Shown piece after piece: positions 46,443-58,344 of a stretch of DNA of 64,000 bases (its first letter is position 1; each line of letters starts with the position of its first letter). This DNA is from Vesta saturnalis. Lineage: Eukaryota > Arthropoda > Insecta > Coleoptera > Lampyridae. A program made the translations under genes and the position numbers. Location of the stretch: contig JARFJB010001987.1 in the NCBI GenBank assembly GCA_036346205.1, positions 2,623,501-2,687,500 on the forward strand, read 5' to 3'. Under the pieces are notes generated by a model. The model did not search any database and was not told the origin of the DNA. It was given only the letters and a program-made list of their open reading frames with translations.

Positions 46443-47296
46443 AGGGGTGAGATCTGGAGATCTTGGAGGCCACGCCACTGTACCACCTCTTCCAATCCAA
46501 CGTTGGGGATAATGTTCGTTTAGCCAATCTCTCACACCTCTTCCGTAGTGGACAGGACAACCATCAAGTTGAACCCACATATCTGCTCTTGTTGCCAATG
46601 AAACCTCCTCCATCAATTCAGGGAGGTTTTATTGAAGGTCATTCAACAAAATTCACTGAATTGACTCTATCTGGCAGAATATATGGACCAATAAGTTGAT
46701 TGTTGAGTAAACCAACCCAAACATTAACTTTGAGCTGGTGTTGAAAGCTGTTTGGTCTCATATTATGTGGGTTATCATGTGCCCAGACGTGCGTGTTTAT
46801 GGTTATTGAAGATACCTGACCTTCTAAAGGTGGCCTCATCCGTCGACAAGATTTCTTTTTGGAAATCTCGATCATTCCTAACTGAACTGAGATACCATTG
46901 GCAAAACTCAATCCGCCGACCTAGATCTCCATCTAAAAGTTCTTGAACTCCCGTCACGTGATACGCACGTCTTCCGTCAGCCTTAAGAGTTCTCCGTATT
47001 GTTTCTCGTGGCATCTGCAATACATTGGATGACCGCCGGAAGCTAGTCTCAGGATTTGCGTCGAAATGCTGGATTACGTCGTCAATCCTCTCAACATTAT
47101 CAAATTCCTCTTGATCTCTTAGGATCCTAAAAGGTCCTCTCTCTCTTAGAGCAGTGTGTACTCTAGAGAAAACTCTCCTTTCTGGATGAATTCTTCTTGG
47201 GAAAGCAGCTACATACAGTCTAGCAGCCGCACTCGCATTCCCTTGGGCAACACCATAATAATAATGAATATCGGCGTATTCTTCATTTGAAAACAT
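46431..47296 (-). pseudogene. Mariner-like DD41D-type transposase, 3' truncated
   Basis: Start ATG at 47296: MFSNEEYADIHYYYGVAQGN, the DUF4817-type N-terminal domain. An HTH region follows (NPETSFRRSSNVLQMPRETI), then the first catalytic Asp in LSTDEATFRRSG. A frameshift near 46790 is followed by THVWAHDNPHNMRPNSFQHQ, NVWVGLLNNQLIG and the second Asp in WVQLDGCPVHYG. The end reads QRWIGRGGTVAWPPRSPDL-TPL. The residue after TPL should be the third Asp, 41 residues past the second. The gene stops exactly there, at the junction with the inverted 5' arm. The loss of the last catalytic residue is thus tied to the palindrome breakpoint. Inactive. Confidence 0.9.
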
Positions 47297-48096
47297 GACT
47301 CAGGAAGGAAAACACGAACACGAACAAGAACAATAATAATAACAAGAACAAGAACGACTCAAAAACTAAATTACAATATCACTACAACAGAAAGAACTCC
47401 TATTGAAATCAGCAAAACTGTAATAGCAAACAAATTTTGACAACTAACTTACTAATGTCAAGTCGTTGCTACGGTGACGAAAAGATATCAGTAAAGGAGA
47501 CGTATTTCTTGCCGTAAATGTACAGATTGATTGAAAAGTGAGGGACAAATCGTCAATTCTCATCTACTCTACCATATTTTTGAAGGTAATTTTATGCTCT
47601 AAAAGTTTTTCCTGAGGTGTATTCCTGTAACAATTCAGTAATTAGTACGTCAACCATAAGTTTTTTTCATATCATTGTGAAGCTTATGAAAAAAGGAAGT
47701 TTTTCCTTTATCGGCCATGTATCAAATCCATCTCTATTAAAAAAATATTCCCCTTAGAAATTTGTCTTGGGATTTGAAAAAAAATCATTTCTGAATTCAT
47801 TATGTCATTAAAAATGTTGAATGATGAGTTTGTCTCGAATGAATTTAATATTCTTTAAGGCAATTTCATCTTCTACAAATTTCTCCTGTGTTTTCTTGTA
47901 ACTCTTCTAGTTTGGAAGATACAGCGTGATTTAAAAAATAAGTCCACGAAATAGAAAAAATTAAAAAAAAAAACATCTTGGAAACCATCAACAATAGCAC
48001 ACATCCTGTATTAACAATTTTTTGTTCCTTTTGGCCAGAGGAATCAGCTGTTTTCGTTTTGGCCATCGAGTTTGGGTCACCCTGTATATATATATA

Positions 48097-48649
48097 AATC
48101 GATTTAACTAAACTTACGTTGGTTCAAAAGTTGATAATAACCGAGCTACAAGGTATCAAAGTTGAACAAAAAAATGACATTTTCTTTAATACCTTTCGAC
48201 CAATTCCAGCTAATTTTACGAAATTTGGTATACAGGGGTTTCTTGGGATGAGAAATTCAAATTTGTGAACGATTTTGTTGTCCCCTGGAGGGCTTCACAT
48301 GTGACGATTAGGAGGCCTTAAAATCACCATAACTTTTTTTTGCCACGGTGTATGTCATCTTGGACTTTATAAATCTTTTTCTCTATCCGTTCCAGTTAAG
48401 AAAGGTATACTATATTGAAGTCGCTAGAAGCAACCCTTTTCAAGAAAAACCCATCTGAAGCTGATGATGCATGTAAATTGTCAAAGTGAGCCCAAAGTAT
48501 TACAATTATTTTTTGAAGAATTTTGGAAACGTAAAAGATTTTTTCTTGTTTTATGGTTTACTTCCTTGTTTTTAAGGATAAAAAAATAAGATAAACGCAA
48601 TTTTAACACAAAAATTAAACTTAAAACTTAAATGCAAGTACATAAACAA
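48097..48649. other. Probable 3' region of the decayed mariner-like copy
   Basis: Non-coding DNA between (TA)n at 48085-48096 and the transposase remnant that ends near 48650. It is likely the 3' end of that element, but no terminal repeat was identified. Confidence 0.35.
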
Positions 48650-49190
48650 ATCATAAAAACTGTTCAAGATGGCCGCCGTTTTCACGCATGCAAGGATTTA
48701 CACGACGCAGAAAATTAAAATTAATCCTTTGCATAACTTCTTCATTATCTCGAAGATTATTTGCTGCATCCTGAATAAGCTGCCATAGTTGGTTTTCATT
48801 TTCTACTGGAGTCATGTAAGCCACGGACTTAATATGTCCCCATAAAAATAATGCAATGGATTTTAGTCTGGAGAACGTAGTGGCTAATTCACCGGAGCAT
48901 CATTATATCTACCTATCCATTTGTTTCGGTACTTTTCATTTAAGTAATTTCGAACAAGTAATGACAAATGTGGTGGAGCCCTACCGTGCATGAACCACAT
49001 ATTTCTCCGAACTTGTAAATGTAAATCCTCCATTAAACCTGGCAGCGTATTTTGAAGATGTTGCTAGTAAATTTCACAGGTTAATATTTGTGGTAAAATG
49101 ATAGGACCAACAATAATCTTTTCTATTAACCCTGTCCACACATTAATTTTAAATTTGTAATTCCTCAGGTTGACTATTACGTTAATTAAT
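48650..49190 (-). pseudogene. Decayed mariner-like transposase, C-terminal half
   Basis: Read on the minus strand from about 49165: YKFKINVWTGLIEKIIVGPI, LQNTLPGLMEDLHLQVRRNM, then WFMHGRAPPHLSLLVRNYL. There the second catalytic Asp of the DGAPPH block is Gly. Next come NKWIGRYNDAPVN, a stop, PLRSPD, a stop, NPLHYF with the third Asp as His, and a tail ending near 48650. The region upstream of 49190 is unrelated, so the N-terminal half is lost. It is related to, but distinct from, the transposases at 25541, 46431 and 60924. Confidence 0.8.
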
Positions 49191-49199
49191 TCCCCTCTA

Positions 49200-50850
49200 A
49201 TGGAGAGCTACAGAGAGGGGGTCCTCATTATTAGGCTCATATAATCATTAATAAGATAAAAACGAAGGTTGTCTAGATATATTTATAAATAGTACTGGTG
49301 GTATATAATAAATTAACATAAATAACTGAAACGTAAAATAAATGGTATATAAATAAAATGTAATAAATAAAAATTAACAATATTCTTTAAAAAGGTAACT
49401 CAAATTTGATCCTGGTTGCGTTGGGCTGGGTTGTGGACGGTTCTTTTCTTTCAGGAATTTTCTGTTTCGTTCTGTAATCACAATTCGGATTAATATTTTC
49501 AAGCACAAAATAGCGCGTTGTTTTGTGATGCTAATTTACAACGGGGTTATTTTGAAAAGAGTGTGAGTGTATATAATGGTCTTTTCTCAAGATTAAAGTG
49601 ATAATTACACTAAATGGGTAGGTATTATTTACTTTTGTAATGATGATTTAAATAAGTACAAATCAGGGTTTGAGGTTAACGTTGATACAGAACCTCTGGT
49701 GAAACAGGTAAATAATTAGTTCGATGTTAAATCATTTCTAATCATTCGGTCTGGATGGGTTTCAGTATAATCGTAATAAGGAATTAATGCCCTTACAAAA
49801 ACTAGGTCAATGTCAAAACAATATAAATGGCCTTGATTGCATGCATAATGTGAATTCGTCTACATAATTACTCAAATTTCTGGGATAATGTATTCTTATA
49901 TACACACGATGATGGGAAAATAAAACTAAGTTGTTACTTAAAACTTAAATTCTATGTACAGGTTTGAAACAGTTAGTTTAATACCGGGATATTTAGTTAC
50001 CAAATGTTAAATAAACTATGCAAACAGATATCAGTTGATGTCAATGAACTATTTCAATTGAATTTATTAAATGGAAAGTTTCGATAATACGCGAAATACT
50101 TTGTTATTTATAAAAAAGAGGATGGTTTCAATTATGTTTTAATTACGTTAAAACATATAAACAGATTGTTTATATAGGAAATTAAACAATCTACTCATTG
50201 AAGACGTATTCGTTTTATTACAAATTCAATTTTAGAATTAACCGTTACTTTTAGTTGTACAAAGGGGGTGTTTTAGGAATTTTGCTGACTAAAAGTAACG
50301 TTCTTGGTTCTAGATATTTATAGTCAAAGCCGTCAAACTTAAATACTTAGAATTTGTTCGTCTCGAATTATTTATACAGGGGATTGGATTTTATTACCTT
50401 TTATGGCCAAGGGATGCCTTGGCTGACTAAAATTAACGTTCTGGGTTCTACATATTTACAGCCAAAAGCGGCCAACCGTAAATATTTAGAATAGGTTGGA
50501 TCTGGTTTTAATCTAGAGTGTTAGAGGTATTGCAACAATTTGAACTCCCCAGACGTGGTTTTAAACCCATTTTCCAGTTAAATTCGATTGATTTTTTAAA
50601 AGGGTTTTGGTGACAGGAATCGGCAGGTATTTACACTATTTTTGTTTATAAATTGTAAAAGAGGCGTACTTTGAAATATTCGAATACTGGAACAATAAGT
50701 TCAATTTGTACAGAAAATTGCTTTAAGAGCGCTGGTCGGGATTTTATATTTTCTCGAGTAAAGAGAAATTTTAAGAGAAATTCAGGAACGTTGGTGTAGT
50801 AGGAATGCTTATAAAGAAGTATTCTGTAGGCGAAGTAGTGAATCATAAGA
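49200..50850. other. AT-rich DNA with one short direct repeat
   Basis: No gene is recognised. Two copies of about 78 bases in the same orientation lie at 50277-50355 and 50415-50493. They share GCTGACTAAAA, TAACGTTCT and GGTTCTA, and their starts are about 140 bases apart, which makes a small tandem duplication. The rest shows no structure I could support. Confidence 0.5.
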
Positions 50851-51180
50851 AAAAAAGGAAAAAGCCACGTATTTCATTCCCTCCCCATGGGGGAGGGCGG
50901 GCTGCTCAAGCTTTCCGAGCTCCTTCAGCCACAATCATGGATTCCCAGTATACATACATTACGTATACATGCAAGGTGGGGTTAAGGATGGGTGTAGTCA
51001 GGATAGGATCGGAAGGAACGGAGTTAGGGTTCTGAGGGGGAAAATACTACCCCAGCATTCGCCTAAGCAGTCGCACATGGTGTGCATATACGCAGTGACC
51101 ATGCCGCTACATGTGTATAAGGAAAACCCCCTGAAAAAACCTCATACAAGGTACACGGTAACGGGAATCGAACCCATTAC
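50851..51180 (-). mobile_element. tRNA-derived SINE, copy 2 (5' truncated)
   Basis: Matches the SINE at 7013-7387 in the same orientation, from the AAAAAGCCACGTATTTCATT tail side up to box B (GGTTCGATTCC on the minus strand, 51164-51174). The match stops at about 51180, so box A and the anticodon arm are missing. It would lack an internal promoter. The internal sequence differs by small indels, for example GGAGTTAGGGTTCTG near 51020. Confidence 0.8.
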
Positions 51181-52085
51181 TGAATTATAATGAAACTTTC
51201 GCTTTTATACTTCCTACGGAAGTGGGGTTTTGGCAAATTAGACGCGATGTCTTTTGCATATATAGAGATGGGGGCTGGTTCGTACGCAAACGTAATGTTT
51301 GTTCGCACATCAGGATTCTGGAATTGAATAAATTGTTGTATAAATTATTATCAGCATAATTTTAAAATAATAAAAATTTATGCTTCTTACTAATTTTTCT
51401 GGCTCAGTACAAATTGAAGTTGAAAATTTCTTACTTTGATTGTATGCGGATTTTCTTCTGCATAAACGTGTTAGTTATGAAAATTAGTTAGTCTTCTTGT
51501 GTGCGTGCGTGCGTGCGTGCGCGCGCGTGTGTGTGTGGCTGTATGCTAGTATCCACGATAACTCCAGAGTAACACGTACTTAAAATGTATTTGAGCTTGT
51601 TTCTATTCTATTTCTCCTGCAGCTGGCAGAAATTCAGCGACGGAAAAGATAGGTTTAGCAAGGGCACTTTTTGGATTTTATCCAATATTATTTATATATG
51701 TTTATGTGTATTATATATGTATATTTCAAAGATATAAAAATACCAACCTGTAGACCTTAAACATCGATTAATTATGTTCTATGCAATTTTTGATACGGCG
51801 CGTAATTCAGGTGCAAGTGATTCCTACTAAGGTAGAAGTTATGTGTTTGTTCAATTTTTTCATGCTTGAATAATGATTAATTTTATAAGGAAGTGTGAAA
51901 GATAATTTAATTTCATATCTAGATGTCTATTAAGTTCTATATTAAACGTCCTTTTGACATCGCTTATTGTTTTTTTTACAATGTTGCCTATTTTCGTACA
52001 AGCACACGTGCATTGTAAACTGCACAAACTTAATATTTTTTTTTTAGTATGCTCGGGCTTATGGTTAGTATTCACTTATTTATAG

Positions 52086-52086
<1 letters not shown>
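51181..52086. other. Unassigned DNA with a GTGC tract and family-1 end
   Basis: A (GTGC)n/(GT)n tract at about 51500-51537 is followed by GGCTGTATGCTAGTATCCAC and AACTCCAGAG. These are the inverse of the family-1 leader (TGGATACTAGCATACAC). This is therefore a small family-1 remnant on the minus strand. Nothing else is recognised. Confidence 0.5.

Positions 52087-52136
<50 letters not shown>
52087..52136. repeat. (TA)n microsatellite, 3' tail of a LINE
   Basis: TA tract immediately downstream, in the LINE's orientation, of the jockey-like element that ends at about 52137. It is probably its microsatellite-like 3' tail. Confidence 0.85.
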
Positions 52137-52139
<3 letters not shown>

Positions 52140-54480
52140 AGTCGTAGACTGTTGAGGAGTCCATGTCCTCTTCAGCACTGGTCAATCCACGCTTGTTAGT
52201 GTTGCGGTGTTTTGGGTTATTGTATAGTTTAAAATCATGGGATGTGGCGCTCGAAAATCCATAACAGAGCAAATTTACGTTTTGTAAGTGTGTTGTAGTG
52301 TTTTGGGGTGGCAACTTCTGATTCTACCCCGGAGGGCGCGGCTTTTTATCCTGTTAAGTGTTCTTTGTATATCGGAGAGCCAATGGAGGGTTCTAGTGAA
52401 GAGGATTTCTAAGTAGGTGACTTCTTGTTGGAGTGGGGTCTTTCTTGGTTTAGGGCGAGGGAAATATTTCTGGAGACTAGTTTTGGGAATTTATCTTCGG
52501 TGTAGTTAGGATGTCGCAAAAGGATTGTTTGGGTTTTGGTGGGATTGACGGAGACTCTCCACCGAAATTTCGGAAGGTTTTGGATATGAGGCGGGAGGCC
52601 GTTTCGCGGTTCCTATTAACCGTGCAGAAGTTGGTGTCATCCGCAAACTGCGCAACGACTACTCCGGGTTGTGTAACTTCGGGAATATCGGATGCAAAGA
52701 TACTGTAAAGGATCGGGACTAAGGCAGAACCTTGAGGTACGCCTGCTGTAGGTAGAAAAACATCGGAGAATGTTTTCCCTACTTTGACCCCAACTGACAG
52801 ATTGGTCAGGTACGAGAGCAGGAGTTTGGAGAAGGGGTCACGAATGTTGAGGTTTCGGATCTTGTGTAGGAGACCGGCTTGCCAGACCTTGTCAATGCTT
52901 GCTTACTGTCCAGAAACACAGATAGGTTGCTTTGCTTGTTATTGAATGTTCTGATGGTCACCGTAAGCAGTCTCAACAAGGGATCGTTACACGTTCGGTT
53001 GGGATCTGTTGGAAAGGAGGTTGTTGGATTCTAGGTGGTCCCTGAGTCGCCTGGCTGGAATCTGCTCAAACCATTTTCCGATGCAACTCAGGAGGGAAAC
53101 GGGTCTATAGGAGGAGGGTGTGGTTAGGTCGGAGTGGGGTTTGGGTATCATGCCGGTGGAGGCCGATTTTTCGTCCGTCGGGAAGTGAGATAGGATTAGG
53201 CATTTATCGTAAATGTCAGAGAGTAATCGGAGGGGTGGGTCGGGTAGGTGTCTGAGAATTTTTCGATTTAGGCGGTCATGACCTGGGGCTAAATTTTTCC
53301 TTTTTTTGAAATATGAGTTGATCTTTTCGGGCGTGATAGGGGCATAGAAAGGCTTCTCGTTATCGAGTTGGATTTCGGGAAGGTTAAGGGTACGGAATTC
53401 TTTAAGGCGACTTCCAAGAAGTGGCTTAAACTGGTTATGGGTTTGGGGATCATAGGAAGTGAGTTGGTAGTGGTGACTAACGAAATCGGCCTTTCCTTGA
53501 TCGCAGGGGATTAGGATGCCCTGAAGGTCGGTTAGGTGGAATTTAGGGTTTACTGTCCTTCTGGTCAGTCTATCGAACTGTTACCAGAAGAGTTTACCAT
53601 TTCTATAGTCTAACTGGAAGGTGGCTTTAGTTCAGGAGTCTTCGCCGTGTTTTTTTGGTTCTCGCTCACTTACGGCGTTAGATCCGAAGAACTGGCGATA
53701 GATTCGTCTTTTCTCTTTGATCCAGTTCAATTTTGTTCTGTGGGAGTGGTTTGCCGGAAATGTCGATGTTTTAAGCCGGACAGAGATATCGACCGCTTCC
53801 GTAGTTACGAAAGTTAGGTCTCTAATGGCTCTCTCGAGATCTCGGGTCGTTAGAAGATTGTGCTTTGGAAGGCTGTAGGGGATGTGTTCATTCCAGTCTG
53901 CTCTCGAAAAATCTTTAATGACTGTGTATTGGGGAGGTGTAGGGGGAGCTGGATAAAATGAAGTTTTGACCAGTAGTGGTATGTGAACTGTTGTGGTCGT
54001 GGTGCCTAGGAAGGACTCACGATCGAAATAGTGTGCTATGGGTTCGGAAACTATGATATGATCTACTATTGACGCACCTAAATGTTCGAAATATGTTGGC
54101 TGTGCGTTAGCGATTCGTAAGAGCGGCAACGGCAACAGAGCATGTGATAGCCAGTTACCGTTGCCATTACTTGCAGTGTCACCGAATTGAATGTGGCGGG
54201 CATTAAAATCGCTCAAGATGACAGCATTAGGGAGACTGGAGGCGTAAATTAAAGTGTCATCGGATAGGGTGTTGTGGTCGGGCGGGTTGTAATAAGAAAT
54301 GAATACTATAGGAGTGGGGAAGTGCATCGTCGCAAGAACACATTCGAGATGCTGTAGGTGCGCAGGAAATTGAAATGGAGTGGATAGAAACAATTTTTAA
54401 TTAAGAGGGCGGTTCCGTGTTGGTTGTTGTTTAGGAAGGTGTGATACGTGTTGAAGTTAAGTGTGCATCTGTTAGTGAGT
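52137..54480 (-). pseudogene. Jockey-like LINE ORF2 (endonuclease and reverse transcriptase)
   Basis: The 54393-53632 frame is the endonuclease: VFISYYNPP, ILSDFNARHIQFGDT (usual GDFN reads SDFN), LGASIVDHIIVS, and HIPLLVK, where the usual SDH is TVH, so a catalytic Asp is lost. Past a break near 53630 the RT follows: YAPITPEKINSYFKKRKN, APGHDRLNRKILRHLP, SYRPVSLLSCIGKW, VFLDSKQAL (a disturbed first Asp motif near 52910), GVPQGSALVPILYSIFASDI and QFADDTNFC (Asp pair at 52636-52647 region). The element ends at about 52137 against a (TA)n tail. ORF1 lies directly upstream. The zinc-knuckle ORF1, the endonuclease type and FADD support a jockey-clade element. Several stops make it inactive. Confidence 0.88.
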
Positions 54481-54659
54481 TTTGTTTCCGTGATGGAAAT
54501 AGATGTGTATATTGTGTTCGTTTCCGACGAACGCCCCTGGCATGAACGGTCCCTGATAGGATATCTACTTTGGAGGGAGTTAAGGATTGGGTTGTCGGAT
54601 TATGGAGTGCTTCATCTGCGTACCGGATACGCAGGGACCGATTATCCGTTGGAAGAAGG

Positions 54660-55640
54660 TTTCTGAGAGCGAATCTAGGTTGAGGAACATGTGGAAAAAG
54701 GCGTGGGTGGTTCCCCGTAGTTGTTACACCTTATGTTAGCCGAGGATTTGAACGGGGAGGATCTGTGGCTTTCGTCATAATTAGGGCAGCGGATGGAGTG
54801 GGAAGGGCACTCTTCAGCGATATGTCTCACCTGCGTGCAGGTGAAACAATACTTGGGGAGAGGTTGCGGGATAAGGTATGGTTCGCGACTATAATGTCTC
54901 CCGAACATGACGACACCATGTGCGAAGAGGTAATCGAGGGTGGTTTTGGAAGGGGTTATGACTCGGACTAGGGATGTGGGAAAATTGGTTGCTTTGGAGG
55001 TGATACGAACCACCTTTCTCACATGAGGCATGTCGATCGCACCGAGGATCTCCTGGTCTAGGATGTCCTTATCTACGTGACGAATCACGCAGGAAAAGTA
55101 GGGTGGTCTAGGAGTAGAGTTGGAGGGACGGGGGCCGGAAAGTGGGGCAAGGGTTACGGTGGGATCACCGAAGTGGTGTCGCAGCATGAGCTGTGTAAAA
55201 TCCGGCAGGGGAGAGGTCTCTAGGAAACAGGTATGGTTAAAGGATTTAATGGAACTGAATAGGCATTTCTGAGTGGTTATGGATTTCGGAATATTATCGA
55301 GGATTGAGAGCGGCTGGGATTAGGATTGGAGGAAGCGGGCGTAGGAATCACGGCCGCCTCTTACCCACGGTGTGGGTAAGAGGACGGGTTTTTGTGTGTG
55401 CCGGTTTAGTAGGTTTGAAGGTTTTTGTGGACGCGGTGGAACGGTGTGGATGAGGTGGAAATGGACGAATCGTGGGAATGAGAGCGTGTGGGTGAGGATG
55501 GTGGTGGCGAGGCAAGTGCATGTGCGTAGGTGTGTGTGTCGGTGGACAGGCGGCGTCGGGGGTTGGGGATACAACCGTTAGGGTTACACGGTGGCGACCG
55601 TGCTTCACCATCACGGCTGTTGTTAGTGAAGGTTAGGAAA
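54660..55640 (-). pseudogene. Jockey-like LINE ORF1 (gag-like protein)
   Basis: The N-terminal region from the ATG at 55614 is rich in Pro, His and Thr (MMVKHGRHRVTLTVVSPTPD). The central part (55187-54675) contains FSCVIRHVDKDILDQEILGA and VRKVVRITSKATNFPTSLVR, followed by zinc knuckles. The first, CFTCTQVRHIAEEC, is intact (C-x2-C-x4-H-x4-C). The second and third (CPNYDESHRSS and CNNYGEPPTPFSTC) have lost Cys residues to Tyr. Gag-like proteins of jockey elements bind element RNA and carry it to the target. At least two frame breaks (near 55190 and 55330) split it. The order ORF1 then ORF2 on the same strand is normal. Confidence 0.82.
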
Positions 55641-58344
55641 TTCAAAAAGAAAAGATCATTGTTTTAACAAAAGGCCAGATCTCCGCCGAGGTGCAGCCTC
55701 ACACCCCCAGTATAGAAGACTTGGAAATCAGAGACCCAATAGGAATGGAGGAAAGCAAATGTTAAGATAAAACAACAAAAATTAAAATTATTAAAAAATT
55801 ATTTTTTATTAACCGGTACCTATTGTTTACTACTCGACGTCGATCCTGGTGTTGGCGGTGTCCTGGATGCTTCTTTATTCTTGTGTACTTCGCGTTATTC
55901 CTGCTGTATTACGGCGGCTTCTGCTTGCTGCTAGGCTGTGGATCCTCTTCTAATGACCGCTTCTTCGTATTATCTGTATGCAAAGCAGTGACAGATCTAA
56001 CTCCGAAACTGCGAAGATCACGACGCACGGACCGTTGGACGCGAAAACGTTAAGTTCTTTTTTGGAATTAAGAGTTTTGCAATAAAAATCAGAGCTCTTA
56101 CGCGAGAAGGGGCTTACGTTCGAGACCGAGGTTCAAACAGCCCTGTACAATATTAAAAAAAAAACATATAACTGTAAATAATACTTACATGACTGGGCGC
56201 TGTCAGGTTGCGATGACGCACCCTGTATATAGGATGGTATAATGACGTATATTACGTGTTTTGAGCACGAGTGTATTGAGTTTGAATGAAAAAAAATTTT
56301 TGTGTGTGCATAAAGTATGTGGGTGTATGATACGCCACTGGAAATTTACGAGAAATATAATTATGTATGTAGAGACGTGTATTTGAATGTTATAAAGACT
56401 TTAGTGTTGAAAGAAATAAATTCTGATGAATGTACATGTGAAGAGAGATTTGTCCATGGGACGATAATGCTTTCCACTGGATTGCTTCTGTTTTGCTGAT
56501 AAAGAAAGGAATGTTGTTGGAGGATAAGATGGATAATCTTGATTAGAAAATGTGAAGAATAAAGGTAGAATGTTTTAGAAAATATGTAGAGAAAGATTGG
56601 GTATGTTTAAGTGATAATTTCGGAAAGTTTTGTAATGTGGTGCAATTGTGTTGAGAATAAATGTGTGTATATGGAATTTGAGACATTAGACTGTACTGAT
56701 TTTTGCAAATGTTGCGGAAGGAGATCGAGCGCAGATTGGAGATAACGGTTAAAAGTTGCGTAATGGTCCAGAGGGGCTATTGAATGAATGTAATGACGAA
56801 AGATGATTTCTTCGTGAAGTAATTGTAAAATTTGTAAGTGAAAACAAATATGGCGATGTATTGTAATTACATGCGTGCTTGTGTAGAGGGAAGCAGTTGT
56901 TGGACGTATGTAGTTTTGAATGAATATTATTGGAGAATATAACGCGGAAGGAAGACATGTTTAAAAATGGATGACTGAAGTTATAAATAGGGAAGTGAGA
57001 GATTGGAGTTTTAGTTAGTTGAAGTTAGAGGTAGGAAGTGAAGCTTTCGGTTTTGGTGAAGGTTGGCGGAAGGCGCGTGCGAGTTAGTGTGGGATAGACT
57101 GTGACGAAGGGGGGAGTATGTTTGTGAAATTTTAATGAAGCAGTAATTGTTTAATTAACTGCGTTACCCGAACCGGGGATAAATTGAAAAGACATTCATA
57201 AACAATACCATAGTTAAATTTGACGTTGAAGGTAAAAATTAGTTTGTTTATCTTCAAAGAAAATAATAGTGCGAAAGCAGATTTAAATAAAGTTAACAGT
57301 TGTTACGTAATAGTAGTATCAAGTTTAGCGCGCGTTCTGATAACGAGATTTAGTTAAAACTATTTGTGGGACCACCTGTTAAGTGAACGAAGGGTTCATT
57401 GTATATTATAAACCAATGTTCAAGTAACGTATATGACATTGAGAAGTTTATTTGTGTAAAGGACTAAATTGTTTTAAAAGTTGTTAAGAAATTTTGAAGA
57501 AGCAACCATATGTTTATCGTTATTATATGTGTGTTTGGGTAGTAATAACCTCGCTAGTGAACCAATCGCGAGTGCATAAAAAGGAATAAGTTTTGTGGAG
57601 CATTTGTTATGTGCTTCAGCCAAATTTAAGGAATTACCAATGGACTACACATAATTAATATACGGAAGAAAGAAGAAAGAAAAGCTAAGGATTTATGGAC
57701 AAATTTTTAAGTAAGAGTTAGAATTAAGATTATGAAAAACTCATTTAAGCACGTTTATCTTTTGTTAGTTTATTTGTGTATTGTTGGTTAAGCATTAATT
57801 TAGTTCCGAAAGATAATCGTTCTTGAGTAATATTGTATCGTATTGTTTTTTTGTTAGTAGTAAGGATTTTTGCAGTAAGGCAAATTGGTATTTTTGGTGG
57901 TTTAAGATTTCCACCAAGCGAGTGTAATATATGTAAATATTTGTGTTTGATTGTTTTATGCAGGACAATATATATTTATCGTTAAATGTTTTATTCTGTT
58001 GTTTATTTAACCAGGTGGTTTACAAAATTGTTATATCAGTTTCATTAGAGCAATGCAATACTAACAGATCAGCTGTTAGTTTAAAAATTTCATTAAGTAT
58101 AACAAAAGTTTTGAGAAACCGTAAATGTTTACGAATGTCAAGTACGATTCAAAAGTAAAGTAAGCTTTAATATTTTGATCTGCTTTTATTTAGAAGTTTT
58201 CAAAATTAATTATCGAATATTGAATGACAAGATATTTTATTCATTAATAAATAGGAACTTAACGTTATATGTGTATACGAGGGATACGCAGAAAATATTC
58301 AGTTACCGTATTATAAATTTTATTTTGGATATTTTAGTTTACGA
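55641..58344. other. Unassigned DNA
   Basis: The first 100 bases may be the LINE 5' UTR. Between 56220 and 56235 there is a lone CACCCTGTATATA, as at mariner ends, without a partner. A 60-codon frame (56317-56499) has no recognisable domain. The rest is AT-rich and G/T-rich on the plus strand, with no long repeat seen. Confidence 0.35.

Larger units (their letters stand above)
45562..48084 (-). mobile_element. Palindromic mariner-like element A (5' end duplicated)
   Basis: Inverted arms of 881 bp (45562-46442) and 907 bp (47178-48084) surround a 735-bp unique centre. The right terminus reverse-complements to CAGGGTGACCCAAACTCG. The left end starts at ACCCAAACTCG and lacks CAGGGTG. (TA)n lies on both sides. 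Both arms contain the 5' UTR and the first codons of the same transposase (starts at 47296 minus and 46324 plus). The left arm has replaced the 3' end of the gene. Confidence 0.9.

Noticed and set aside
46463..46946. Plus-strand frames within element A
   Set aside because: Antisense to the minus-strand transposase.
52511..52708. Plus-strand frame beginning MSQKDCLGFGG
   Set aside because: Antisense to the FADD region of the jockey-like LINE.
56220..56235. Mariner-like terminus CACCCTGTATATA
   Set aside because: No partner terminus or transposase remnant was found nearby, so it may be chance or a solo end.
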